A stretch of DNA of 64,000 bases from Cryptomeria japonica (lineage: Eukaryota; Streptophyta; Pinopsida; Cupressales; Cupressaceae), in contig NC_081413.1 in the NCBI RefSeq assembly GCF_030272615.1, positions 552,922,136 through 552,986,135 on the forward strand, written 5' to 3'. The notes under the pieces were generated by a model. That model was not told where the DNA came from and searched no databases. It saw only the letters and a program-made list of their open reading frames with translations. Made by a program: the position numbers and the translations under genes. Numbering within the stretch: position 1 is the first letter of the stretch; every line of letters begins with the position of its first letter. Positions 10,708 to 21,264 of this stretch are shown here, one piece after another.

Positions 10708-13700
10708 TTATAAATCAAGAAGACCAACAGAAACTGATGAAGAAATCGGCTTCTTCTGTGGAACTGCCTTTGTGAACATATCGGCAAGATTCTCACTTGT
10801 GTGAATCTTCTCAAGCCGTAACTGACCCTCCTCCAAAATAGTCGGGATGAAGTAGTACCTGAGCTGAATGTGCTTTGTCCTTGAATGAAAAGCAAAGTTC
10901 TTTGAAAGATGAATGGCACTCTGGCTATTAGTATACAATGGGCTATCCTCTTGTGTCTGGCCCAATTCCTCCAGAAAATATTGCAACCAAATCATCTCCT
11001 TGTTGCCTTCTGTAGCAGCAACATACTTAGCTTCAGTGGTTGAAAGTGCAACAACCTTTTGCAGCCTAGAAATCCAACTGACTACAGTTCCCCCTATAGT
11101 AAAAACATACCTTGTAGTACTCCTCTGTGAATCAATATCACCTGTCAGATCAGAGTCAACAAATCCATTCAGAGCAGCATTAGATCCTTTGAAACATAAT
11201 GCCTTCGTAGTAGTTCCTTTCAAATACCGAAGAATCCATTTCACAGCATTCCGATGTTCCATACCCGAATTACTCATAAACCTGCTCACAACTCCCATTG
11301 CATGTGCAATATCTGGCCTTGTGCATACCATTGCATACATCAGACTACCAACAGCTGATTAATACGGGATGTTAGACATTTTATTAACCTCTTCCTGTGC
11401 CTTTGGGCACATCTCCTTAGTCAATTTGAAATGACTAGACAAAGGTGTACTAACTGCTTTTGCATCCTGCATGTTAAATCTTTTCAACACCTTCTTTATA
11501 TACTCACTTTGGGACAAATTCAAGGTTCTATTTTTCCTGTCCTGTGTAATCCTCATATCGAGAATTTGATAAGTTGCACCCAAATCCTTCATAGCAAATG
11601 ACCTGGCTAATTTCTGTTTAAGATCATTTATATGTTGCATGTTAGACCCAGCAACAAGCATGTCATCAACATTAAGCAATAGGATAATATAATTGCCATT
11701 TTCAAAACTCTTAAAATATACACAATGATCAGAATGACATCTATGATAACCGTGTTCAGCCATGAAACTATCAAATTTTAAATACCATTGTCGAGGTGCT
11801 TGCTTTAGGCCATACAGACTTTTCTTCAACCTGCACACCAAGTTCTCCTTACCTTTGACCTCATATCCCTATGGTTGCAACATGTAAATTTCCTCCTCCA
11901 AATCTCCATGGAGAAAAGTTGTTTTCACATCTAATTGTTCAAGATGTAAATCATCTGCAGCCACAAGACTAAGTATAGTTCTAATTGAAGTCATTTTACA
12001 ACTGGAGAAAATATTTCATCATAATCTACACCATTTTTCTATGCAAAACCTTTTACCACAAGTCTAGCCTTATATCTTTTCTAACCTCCTTCCTCCTCCT
12101 TCAGCTGATAAACCCATTTGTTAGGCAAGGCTCTTTTTTCTGCAGGTAAAGGGACTAAGTCCCAAGTCTTATTTTTCATCAAGGAGTCCATCTCCTCTTT
12201 CATGCCTAGCTCCCACTGTTGTTTGGCATCTACCTGCATTGCTTCTTCATATTCTTCTGGTTCACCAGAATTAGTTAATAATATAGAATACAAAGAAGGA
12301 GAAAATCTTTCAAGGGGTCTACTTGACCTCGTAGAATGTTTAACACTTGCAGGAGTTTGTGGAACATTCTGTTGTTACTGAGCATCAAGTACCTGTGGCA
12401 ATTCATTTCCAGGAATCTCATCCAACACCACATATTCTTGCTTGTCTTGTTCATGCTTCTTTTCCTGCATTTGTTCTTTATACATAACCTTCTCATTGAA
12501 TATAACATCTCTACTTCTAGTTATTTTCTTATTTTCAAAATCCCATAACCGATAGCCATATTCATCTATCCCATATCCAATGAAGGTACATTTCTGAGAT
12601 TTAGCATCAAGCTTGGTTCTGTTTTCTTTATCAACATGGACAAAAGCTTCACAACCAAAGGTTTTCAGAAAAGAATAATTTACCTTTTTACCAGTCCTTG
12701 AAGGTCCTCTATTTATCAAATAGACAGCAGTATGCAAAGCATCTGCCCAAAAATGTAAGGGCAATCTAGTATGCAATCTCATGCTCCTCGCGCGTTCCAT
12801 GATAGTCCTATTCATTCTCTCTGACACACCATTTTCCTATGGAGTTCCTGGAACTGTCTTCTGCTTTCTAATCCCATTTAAGGAGCAGTAATCTTCAAAT
12901 GCCTTGCTGCAATACTCACCTTCATTATCCGATCTGAGACACTTCAACCTTTTTCCTGTCTCATTCTCAACCAAAGCTTTCCATTTCTTAAAAGTTTCAA
13001 AAACATCTGATTTTTTCGTTAGGAAATATACCCATGTTTTTCTAGTTGAGTCATCAATAAAAATAACATAATAACAAGAGCCACCAAGAGATGATACTTG
13101 AGTCATTCCCCATACATCTGAATGCACAAACTCTAACTTCTCACTCTTCTTCTCTTTCCCAACCTTGAGAAATCTAACTCTTTTCTGTTTTCCATAAACA
13201 CAGTTTTCACAGAACTCTAAATCAATCTTCTTTAGTCCTGGCAATAGATTTTTGGAGTGAAGGATTTTCATCCCTTTCTCACTCATGTGCCCAAGCCTAT
13301 GGTGCCACATTATCAAATCTGTTCTTGCAACATCTATTGTTGATATCCCTATAGTAACTTTATCTGTAGCAGCTAAGGTAGAGTAAGTGTTACCAGTACA
13401 CAAATATAATGTGCCTACCTTCGTACCTTTAGCTACTACTAATGATCCTTTACTGACCTTCCACATACTGTCTGAGAAGGTAACTATGCAACGTTCACTA
13501 CCTAGTTGCCCTGCAGAAATTAAATTTCTTCTTAAGTTAGGAACATGTCTTCCCTCCTACAGAAACCAGTCATTACCATTCTGCAACTTGATCTTTATCT
13601 TTCCTTTTCCAACAATTTGACAGGGCTCATCATCACCCAAATATACCTGTCCAAAATCACCTTGAACATAATCTAGAAAATATTTTCTATGGGGTGTAGC

Positions 13701-14600
13701 ATGAAATGAAGCCCCATAATCTATTACCCAGGAATCATTAACATTATCCAAATATAAGATTAAAGCATCTTGTAAAGTATTACTTGCAATATTAGCTTCC
13801 TTACTATCATTTTCATTTTTGTCTCCTTTGTTTTTCCGAGACCAACAGTCTTTCTTTAGATGACCAGGCTTTCCGCAGTACCAGCAATCTTTCTTTCCTC
13901 TAGATTGAGAGTGTCCTTTCTTTGACTTCCCTCATGACTTCTCATTCCAAGGGCATTTTCCTCTTTCCTTTGATCTTCCTCTGTTCTCCACATTCAAAAC
14001 ACTACCCGATGATGTTGGAGTCTCACCTGTGCTTTTCCTTCGCATTTCCTTGCTTAGGATAACACCAACAATATCATCAAATACTAAAGTATTTTTACCA
14101 GAGATAGAGTTACTTATAGCCATAACCAAGCTATTCCAGCTTTTTGGCAAAGAACATAAAATCAAGAGAGCCCTAACCTCTTCTGCAAAGGTAATTTTTA
14201 CCGAAGACAATTGACTGGTAATTGTATTAAATTCATTTAAGTGCTCCGCTATAGATCCTCCCTCACTCATTTTCAAATTAAACAAACGCTTCATAAGAAA
14301 TACCTTATTCAAAGCTGAGGGTTTCTCATACAACTTAGCCAATGTCACCATCAAATCTATAGTCAATTTTGCTTCTGTTATATTGAAAGCTACAGATGGT
14401 GCAAGGCACAATCGAATGGATCCTAGTGCCTTTCTATCTAAAATGTCCCATTTTTCATCTGATATTGTGGTCGCTTTCTTTGCCTTTCCTTCTAATGGCC
14501 ACCACAAATCCTTTTGATACAGGTAATCCTCCATCTGCATTTTCCATAACTGATAATTTTGGCCGTTAAACTTTTTGACCTTGAATTTGGAATCCTCCAT
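10708..14600 (-). pseudogene. Copia gag-pol polyprotein, multiple stops
   Basis: The ATG at 14600 opens gag ([22 protein letters not shown]). A zinc knuckle CWYCGKPGHLKKDC follows near 13870, then the protease region with DSWVIDYGASFH (Gly in place of the usual Ser). The integrase shows an HHCC-type site (HHRLGH ... CENCVYGK) and the acidic residues of FVHSDVWG, LRSDNEGEY and GVSERMNRT. Reverse transcriptase contains [21 protein letters not shown] and LNVDDML, where Asn replaces the Tyr of YVDD. RNase H ends with STTEAKYVAAT and HSRTKHIQLRYY. At least eight in-frame stops interrupt it. Several stand where Gln is usual (for example WFL*EGRHVP, GTP*ENGVSER, GFA*KNGVDY). Length and order are otherwise normal for a TNT1-like element. 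Confidence 0.93.
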
Positions 14601-14643
14601 TGCTCCCACTCAAATCTGAAAGTCCTACCAATTTACAGAAAAA

Positions 14644-14658
14644 CTCACTCTGATACCA
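14644..14658 (-). other. Primer-binding site, initiator tRNA-Met
   Basis: The minus strand reads TGGTATCAGAG two bases inside the 5' LTR end, complementary to the 3' end of initiator tRNA-Met as in most plant Copia elements. Confidence 0.9.
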
Positions 14659-14660
14659 AT

Positions 14661-15090
14661 TGTTAGGGTTTCAAGCAGATCCGAAGCAAATATGAACTAA
14701 CAATTATATGCAGATTTAAATACAAAAGATAAAGAAATAAAACAGGACATAGATAACACAGAGATTTAACGTGGTTCACCCAGAATGGGTTACATCCACC
14801 ATACACAGTCATCCAATCTTTCTTATTATCCAGCAAAAATAGTACATCAACCTTTCAATGCCTTAAGCATCCCAGCCGCTTATAACATGCGTTTTTAGGG
14901 CAAAAACAAAGTCGGCCTTTTTAGGGTTTTATTACAATGTCGGTTTTCATCAAAAAAAATTCCCAAAAAAAAAATTTCTCGGGGGCTCCCGCCCCCGAAC
15001 CCCTGCCCAGGGCCCAGCTCGGCCCTCGACCCCGACGAGGATATGTGCTGAGTGTACAGTACTTTGCTGATCAGTCGCCACATTTCAACA
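14661..15090 (-). repeat. 5' LTR of Copia element
   Basis: Partner of 10113-10574. On the minus strand a TATAAG box lies at about 14879-14884, a likely promoter for element transcription. Confidence 0.95.
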
Positions 15091-15206
15091 TCTTCACCAT
15101 ACATTCTCTGCAACTGCTTATAAAGTATTAGACACAAACCTATAACAAAACAAACCAAAAAAAAAAGGATCTATTTGCCAAAGAAAAGGAAAGCGAGGTC
15201 ACTCAC

Positions 15207-16015
15207 TCTCCAAAGAGCTTGAGATATTTTCATACAAACTCTGTGTTGCAACTGCCTAAGCAATGATCAGGCAGTCTCGACCACATCCCACATGTGCCTC
15301 CCCTACAGCTATCTCATTGGTGAGTCTCATGTCATTTGGAATCCATAATTCCCCTTTGCCTAGGCCCCAGTCATTCCCTGCCTCAATCACACCATTTTCA
15401 TCTACCCCAATATCCCTACGACCCTGTAGGCCTTCCTCCCTCGTGAACTTCCCCAAATCATAAGTCTCTAGCCTGGCCAGACTGTCTGTCACAAAGAGAA
15501 AAAATGCCAAGTTTTGATTCTTCTCCATACAACTACGATTGAAGTTTCCCAGCTCTATCATTTGCACAATTGAAAATGTCCTCACATCCCCCAGCATCCC
15601 GAGACATTTAATATTGGTAAGCCAGCGAAATGTACTTCTACTCATCAATATTGTCCAGAACTACATCTATTTCTCTAAGAAGGGAATGTCGAAAAAGCAT
15701 TTGCCACATTTTCTTCATGTTAGGCTTGCAAATACCCATTTGGATGCAAATCACCAAGAACATTGTCATTATGCTCGAGTTTACTTTGTATTTGTGGGTC
15801 GCTCGCAAGAACTCAGTACTCTGAACCCTCTCTATCACATACAGAATTAGGGGATGCTTTGACTCCATCACCATGAGTAGACATTTTTTTTCTAAAATTT
15901 CACCTAGGAAAGACATCTGTTGTTTGGTTGCTTTCAGCAGAACAAGAGTATCCATCACTATAGCTTCCAGAGCACTGGTGCAGTCACGGTTACGAGGATC
16001 CTCAAGGAGAACAAT
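15207..16015 (-). pseudogene. Broken exon of an unrecognised host gene
   Basis: On the minus strand a plausible acceptor (GATCTAG, exon from 16015) opens a coding run starting IVLLEDPRNRDCTSALEAIV. It continues through TKQQMSFLGEILEKKCLLMV and HPLILYVIERVQSTEFLRAT. A one-base shift near 15640 moves the frame to one reading TFRWLTNIKCLGMLGDVRTF, ETYDLGKFTREEGL and NDMRLTNEIAVGEAHVGCG. After one TAG at about 15253 it reads AVATQSLYENISSSLE and meets a consensus donor GTGAGT at 15201-15206. Total length is about 270 codons. The composition looks like a helical, soluble eukaryotic protein, not a transposon protein. The Copia element lies just downstream, where an intron would be. I do not recognise the family. 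Confidence 0.55.
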
Positions 16016-17146
16016 CTAGATCATGCAGTAATAAACACAACACAATCAACACAATATGGAGGCAATACAGAATTAGATTTATTAAATCAAAGAAATTGAT
16101 TACAAACTGCAGGCAACATGCAGACTACAACATTCGGCTCACAAGATTGAGTACAAAACATGCATGTTATGCAACATCCAGCTCAACCAAGAATGCAAGA
16201 CAACTCTAAAACTCCTGTTCCTTAGATCTATCTTTTATGTTCTCAAAACCTCTTACTAAATGCTTAATTACATTGATTTATATGATCAAGGAAGATCTGT
16301 GTTGACCCAAGATGAAATAAATGCCGATGAACAAGATGAAATGTGTAAAACAACAAGGTTGGCATCTGCCAAAGATATCCCTCTAGAAAAATCCAAAGGA
16401 TGAAGTGCGGACCTAGTGGAAGATCGGCGACATACCAAGGAATGTTGGAAACAACTTACTGAAGCACCAAAAGATACATAAGAGATCCGCAAGATTTGCC
16501 AATATCAAATAGGTCCAAGCAATTCTGGTGTTCTAAGCCAGAAAATTGTCTCAGATTTCAAAAGTGATAACTTGTCGAGAAAAGATCCAAATATCCCATA
16601 GACCAAGGATAAGGTAGATGAACATTTCCACGATCGAAATCCAACTCTGCAAGATCCAATGAGAAAATTCAAAGAAACACAAAATGAAATGTTGAACTGC
16701 AAAATAGGAACAAACTAAAAAGAAAATGTTTTTGGTTGATGCAATATTGCCAAGAACAAGGGATGCTCCTACATCAAAAATTTGGGGTTGATTGAAAAGT
16801 GAGTCCCTCACTTTGTTGGGGCTAAAGGAAAACAAAGACGGTCCACCTCATCCTGAGAAATCCATGATGAATCTTCAACTAGTCTTCCTTTCTACAAGAC
16901 AAAATGATTGATAATGACCAAAGATTGAAAGTCATGATGATCTCAACAAGAACTAATTAAAAATACGAGAAATGCAATTTAAAGAGGAAGAAAGCATAGA
17001 AGAATGAAAAAGTGTCAACAAATGATAAAGATCATGTTCACGACATAGAATAAATGTCAATTGATGCGAAAACCCTAAAATAAGGTCGCATAGACATGTT
17101 AGAGTATGGCATCACAAGAATTGACCATTTTTAGATGCCTGTAGTG
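16016..17146 (+). mobile_element. Gypsy-type LTR fragment
   Basis: The right end (about 17072-17146), with AACCCTAAAATAAGG and then TTGACCATTTTTAGATGCCTGTAG, matches the segment ending at 37389 and, more weakly, the LTR end at 56347. This is an LTR terminus shared by at least two copies in the window. The left boundary was not resolved and no coding sequence was found. Confidence 0.5.
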
Positions 17147-19040
17147 TGGAAAACTTTTGGAATGTCCATGCAAATGCAATTGGCGATTATAAGGCCAAAT
17201 TATTGTCAACTACCCCATTTCATGCCCAATATTTATTCTTTTCAAATCCTATTTACTCCTATATTAACCAAATCATTTAAGGATAGATTCAATGAGTTTA
17301 ACAATCTACTAAGGTAACATTAAAAGAATTGTGGAATGAGTGCAAGCATACTCGATCTCTATAGCCACCATCTTCAATCGAGATCTCCTTTTGAGGTAAG
17401 ATTCCCTCCAAAGCGAGATCATCGCTAGCAATTATTTATCAAGAACATCTTCCCACATATAATAATGACTCATGTAGCTAAAATAATGTGACCTATGTGT
17501 CTATGCAGATTGATTCTTCCTCTCCTTTCCTTTGTTGTTCTTTTCCTACCCACTTTAGAGAGGTTGATTTCTCATTACTTCATGTTTGGGTTAATCTTAA
17601 ACCATGCACACTAAGCAACATATTAAGTCTATAGAATGTCAGTCAATTCTGAGTTTTTAATACTTTTAAGCCTAGAAGTCAAAGCTTAGTGTGTGTGATT
17701 TAAGTCATCCAGATGTTTTGTGCATGAAGAGATGGTAAGAAAAGGCCAAGCATTCCCAATTGTCTTGCTTGGGTGTCCCTTGAATCAAATATCTTCATTT
17801 TTCCCCTTCCAGGTGCAGAGCCCCCCTCTCTTTGTAATCAACCATTTTTTTAACTAATGAAACTCTTTGTTTGCTCTATTCTCTTGGCACAAACATAGTG
17901 ACTTGAGCATGCAATCTAGTTTCTCTTGTGCATCTTTAAGAGAAAGAGTGATGTTTTGAACTAAGAGACTCCCCTCAATGCTTCCACTTACGTGGCCAAA
18001 GATAGTTGTTTTCCTAACTACCCAAACTCATGCAACAAGGGAAAAACATTAAATAAATAAATAGAAATTATGTACTAGTTCGACTCTTCTACCCATGATA
18101 AATGTCCCCTTGTAAGGCATGTAGCCTCCATGATCCCAATTTTTCACATGTGTAAATTCAACAAAATTCTCAACAAGCAACTTGTTTTTCAAAATTAGGT
18201 CTAAATATTAGTCTCTACTACCTAAGTGACCTGTATAAGAAATCATTTAGTATTTTCTTATCATCTTATCCATTTGGGGTTTGACATTTAATATTTTTAA
18301 ATAATAGATCAATTCAAGACTAAAATGGCCATAAATAATTTAAAAAATATGAAATTAAATAACTTTATTAATTAATAAAAATATGGGTTGAGATAGCATC
18401 ACTATGTTGTCGCAAACCTCAAAACATAGATGCAAATATTCTAGGTTGTCTAGACAACAACTTAACCTTCCATACATTCAATGCAAAGCACAAGAAATAC
18501 CAAAGAGATCAAAAACTAATGTGCAGAGCATATACAAACATCATATGAGGGTCAAAATGCTCTTTTAATATTCTTCACAGTATCATGAATAAATGAGTTG
18601 GCACAAGAAAAACTATATTGAACTCAATAGCATAGTTAAGTTCTAGGAAACGAATCTTGAGATTTAAGAAGTAATCTCATACTTGTGATACACCTAAACA
18701 TTTGAGACTTAAGAAGAAGTAGAGTTAAAAAAATATGGTCAATTCTCCAAAACTGCAAGAGAAAATATTGGATTGTAGAGAAGTGTGAAACATTTATCTA
18801 ACCCATCCTGATAAGCAACAACACTATCTTTAATTTGCATGCCCTCGAAATAATTGTGTTGACTTTTGTGACCTAAAATGGGAAACATGCAAACAACGCA
18901 TGCACCTCTATCTTACTTCCATTATGCAAGACCATATCTTCAAAGGAACAGAAATGAGATACAATATTTTGAGCCAAAGACACCACAAATTGGCACAAGA
19001 TACTTGAGTTGTTTCATTGCAATATTCTATCAACTAGGGA
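17147..19040. other. Unassigned intergenic sequence
   Basis: About 1.9 kb without a recognisable gene, tandem repeat or paired LTR. It is probably eroded retroelement interior, but nothing in it proves that. Confidence 0.35.
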
Positions 19041-19200
19041 ATATTTGACATCCAACCATGAACCACATTTTGACATTATTAGCATATTTGACATCCAACA
19101 TATTATTTTGACATCCAACTATGAATTACATATCAACACTTTTGACATCCAACCATGAATAACATATCAACACACTTAACATCCAACCATGAACATCAAG
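19041..19200. repeat. Imperfect tandem repeat TTGACATCCAACCATGAA
   Basis: The phrase TTTGACATCCAAC(C/T)ATGAA recurs about five times at variable spacing of roughly 30-60 bp, with ACATATCAACAC between units. Confidence 0.75.
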
Positions 19201-19479
19201 GGTAAAGATATTACAACTCTTCAATTCAACTCTACACTGTCCTCTTAGATATAATAATCTTATGCAGATTTTTCCCCTTTATAAAAAAACCTCCCCTTTT
19301 GGGCATCCAAACAAGTACATTCGAATGTTATCATACATTGACATCAATGACAACACACTTATAACACCACAAAACTCCAAATATGCAACAACCACAACAT
19401 GCAACACATTGTTCCATATGGGTCAAGACATAAATGACAACATATTGCTCCATATCTGCAACATTAAGTAGGGGAAAGT

Positions 19480-19765
19480 TGTTTTGAATTTAAAAATGTG
19501 ATAGCACCCTTATAGACTTAAAATGACATTGACGAAAGGAGGTTCTTAAAATAAGGGCCCAAAGAGGAACGTGTTGAATTTTTAAAAAGTAAAATATGAC
19601 TCATTTTCTTGAATTGCGAATTAATTCAATGTAAGAATAGATCCCAAAATACTTAGAGAAATGGGAAAATAAAAATTGCTAAGAGTGTGAGATTAGACTC
19701 ATAATAAAATGAGTACGCTTGAGTATGCTACATTTATCCCCCACTTTAGTGGGAGTATGAACTTA
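19480..19765 (+). repeat. Dispersed repeat shared with 40970-41283
   Basis: Both segments read AGACTTAAAATGA, AAATAAGGG, TTGAATT and TTAATTCAA in the same order over about 290 bp with scattered differences. They are probably LTR fragments of one Gypsy family. This copy ends near CCCACTTTAGTGGGAG, a small inverted repeat. Confidence 0.65.
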
Positions 19766-20214
19766 CACTCATACTTACAGTAAAGTAGAAATGAAGAAAG
19801 AGCATCTGAGAACATCTAAGAGCAAGACAAGCTATGGATAGGATATCGCTAAGTTTGAGGGATGATCAAGCCCTCAATCATAGGATCATATTAATCAATG
19901 CAAATAACCTTTAAATATACACAAAGAAAACAACATTAGTACTAAATCAAACAAAAGACCTTTCCAAGTCAACTAGTTGAAGACACCTTGACGTCAAAAT
20001 GTCTCAACTGCTAATTCTCAATGTGTTATTGCAAGAGTACAAGTGGACTTATAGAAATAAAAAGGATGTACACCAATTGAATAGAAAAGAAGATATATGG
20101 CATCTAGGTCTACCAAGGAACTATTTGCTATGAACCATATGAGAAGAGAGAAAGAGAAGAGATATGACTTCTTGGTCTAGCAAGAAATCGCTTACTACAA
20201 GTCATGTTAGAAAA

Positions 20215-20246
20215 GGGTTAGTGCAGGATCAAGGGGGGCCAAAAAA
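20215..20246 (+). repeat. Left terminal inverted repeat, transposon B
   Basis: Starts GGGTTAGTGCAGGATCA and matches 25 of 32 bases of the reverse-complemented right end. Similarity to copy A extends much further, to about 20403. Confidence 0.75.
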
Positions 20247-20358
20247 GTGGCGATGTGAAAAAAATAGCCTACTTCACTCGCCTAAAAATGCAAAAATCCG
20301 TGTTGACTTTTTGCTTGGCCTAGGTGTTAGTACACCTTGGCCTAGTAATTACCTATGC

Positions 20359-20377
20359 AAATTGGATATCTGATTTT
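20359..20377. promoter_or_regulatory. Subterminal GATATC-centred palindrome
   Basis: AAATTGGATATCTGATTT lies about 144 bp inside the left end; copy A has the equivalent site at 5604-5622, about 142 bp inside its end. A fixed distance from the terminus suggests a transposase-binding site (inference). Confidence 0.5.
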
Positions 20378-20394
20378 TATTTGTAATTTTAATT

Positions 20395-20970
20395 TAAAAA
20401 ATATATTATATGTTGCATATTATATAATATATAATATATTATTATATTATATAATATATAATATATTATTATATTATATAATATATATAATGTAATAATA
20501 TATTATATAATATAATACGTATTATATATATATTATTATATTATATTATAATATAATAATATATTATATAATACGTATTATATAATACAATATTATATTA
20601 TATATAATATAATATAATATAATACAATACGTATTATATAATATAATAATATATTATTATATTATATTATATTATAATATAATAATATATTATTATATTA
20701 TATTATATTATATTATATTATATTATATTATATTATATTATATTATATTATAATAATATATTATATAATACAATATTATATTATATTATATTATATTATA
20801 TTATATTATATTATATTATATTATATTATATATAATATAATATCATATTATATTATATTATATATTATAATATCATATTATATTATATTATATATTATAA
20901 TATCATATTATATTATATTATATATTATAATATATAATATAATACAATACGTATTATATAATATATAATA
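20395..20970. repeat. AT-only palindromic tract
   Basis: About 575 bp composed almost only of A and T, with (TATTA)n-like runs and repeated ATACGTATTAT islands. It has strong self-complementarity. A shorter equivalent adjoins copy A. Confidence 0.95.
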
Positions 20971-20979
20971 CGACAGTGA

Positions 20980-21011
20980 CAGCCCGTGAGTCATTTTTAA
21001 CTCACGGGCTG
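20980..21011. other. Perfect 12-bp stem, 8-nt loop hairpin
   Basis: CAGCCCGTGAGT and its exact complement ACTCACGGGCTG flank the loop CATTTTTA. It is GC-rich within an AT-rich setting and sits between the AT tract and the accessory gene. The loop side lacks the U-tract of a bacterial terminator, which would not apply in a plant anyway. Confidence 0.8.
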
Positions 21012-21023
21012 CGCGATTTCATC

Positions 21024-21040
21024 AAAATCTGATATCCGAT
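21024..21040. promoter_or_regulatory. GATATC palindrome upstream of accessory gene
   Basis: AAAATCTGATATCCGAT is another copy of the element's palindromic motif. It lies about 50 bp before the candidate first splice donor (GTAAGA at 21093). Confidence 0.45.
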
Positions 21041-21264
21041 GCACCTGATATACAGTGTTTTGGCAAAAAATTGCTAAAAAATAGATTGAGAGGTAAGAAT
21101 TTTATCGTTTTCAATCATTTTCATTCATTTTTTGTATTTTTTGTTAATGTTTATTTGATTTTTCATTGAAAATGTGGTTTTTTTCATGAAAACTAGGTTT
21201 TTCTAAAGCAAATACCTAATTGTTTAAATTTGTTAACTAAATTTAATTGTTTACATTCAATTAG

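Larger units (their letters stand above)
10113..15090 (-). mobile_element. Complete inactivated Ty1/Copia retrotransposon
   Basis: Two matching LTRs (10113-10574 and 14661-15090) bracket a minus-strand gag-pol. Read on the minus strand the LTRs begin TGTTGAAATG and end CCCTAACA. The primer site next to the 5' LTR (14644-14658) reads TGGTATCAGAG, matching initiator tRNA-Met, and a purine-rich AAGTGGGAGATT lies beside the 3' LTR. Flanking 5-mers are TCTTT (10108-10112) and TCTTC (15091-15095), a probable target duplication with one change. The LTRs differ by scattered substitutions plus an indel of about 30 bp in their GC-rich part, so insertion is not recent. Domain order gag, protease, integrase, reverse transcriptase, RNase H defines Copia. 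Confidence 0.95.

Noticed and set aside
10913-11362. 149-codon plus-strand frame over the Copia element
   Set aside because: Antisense shadow of the minus-strand reverse transcriptase and RNase H region.
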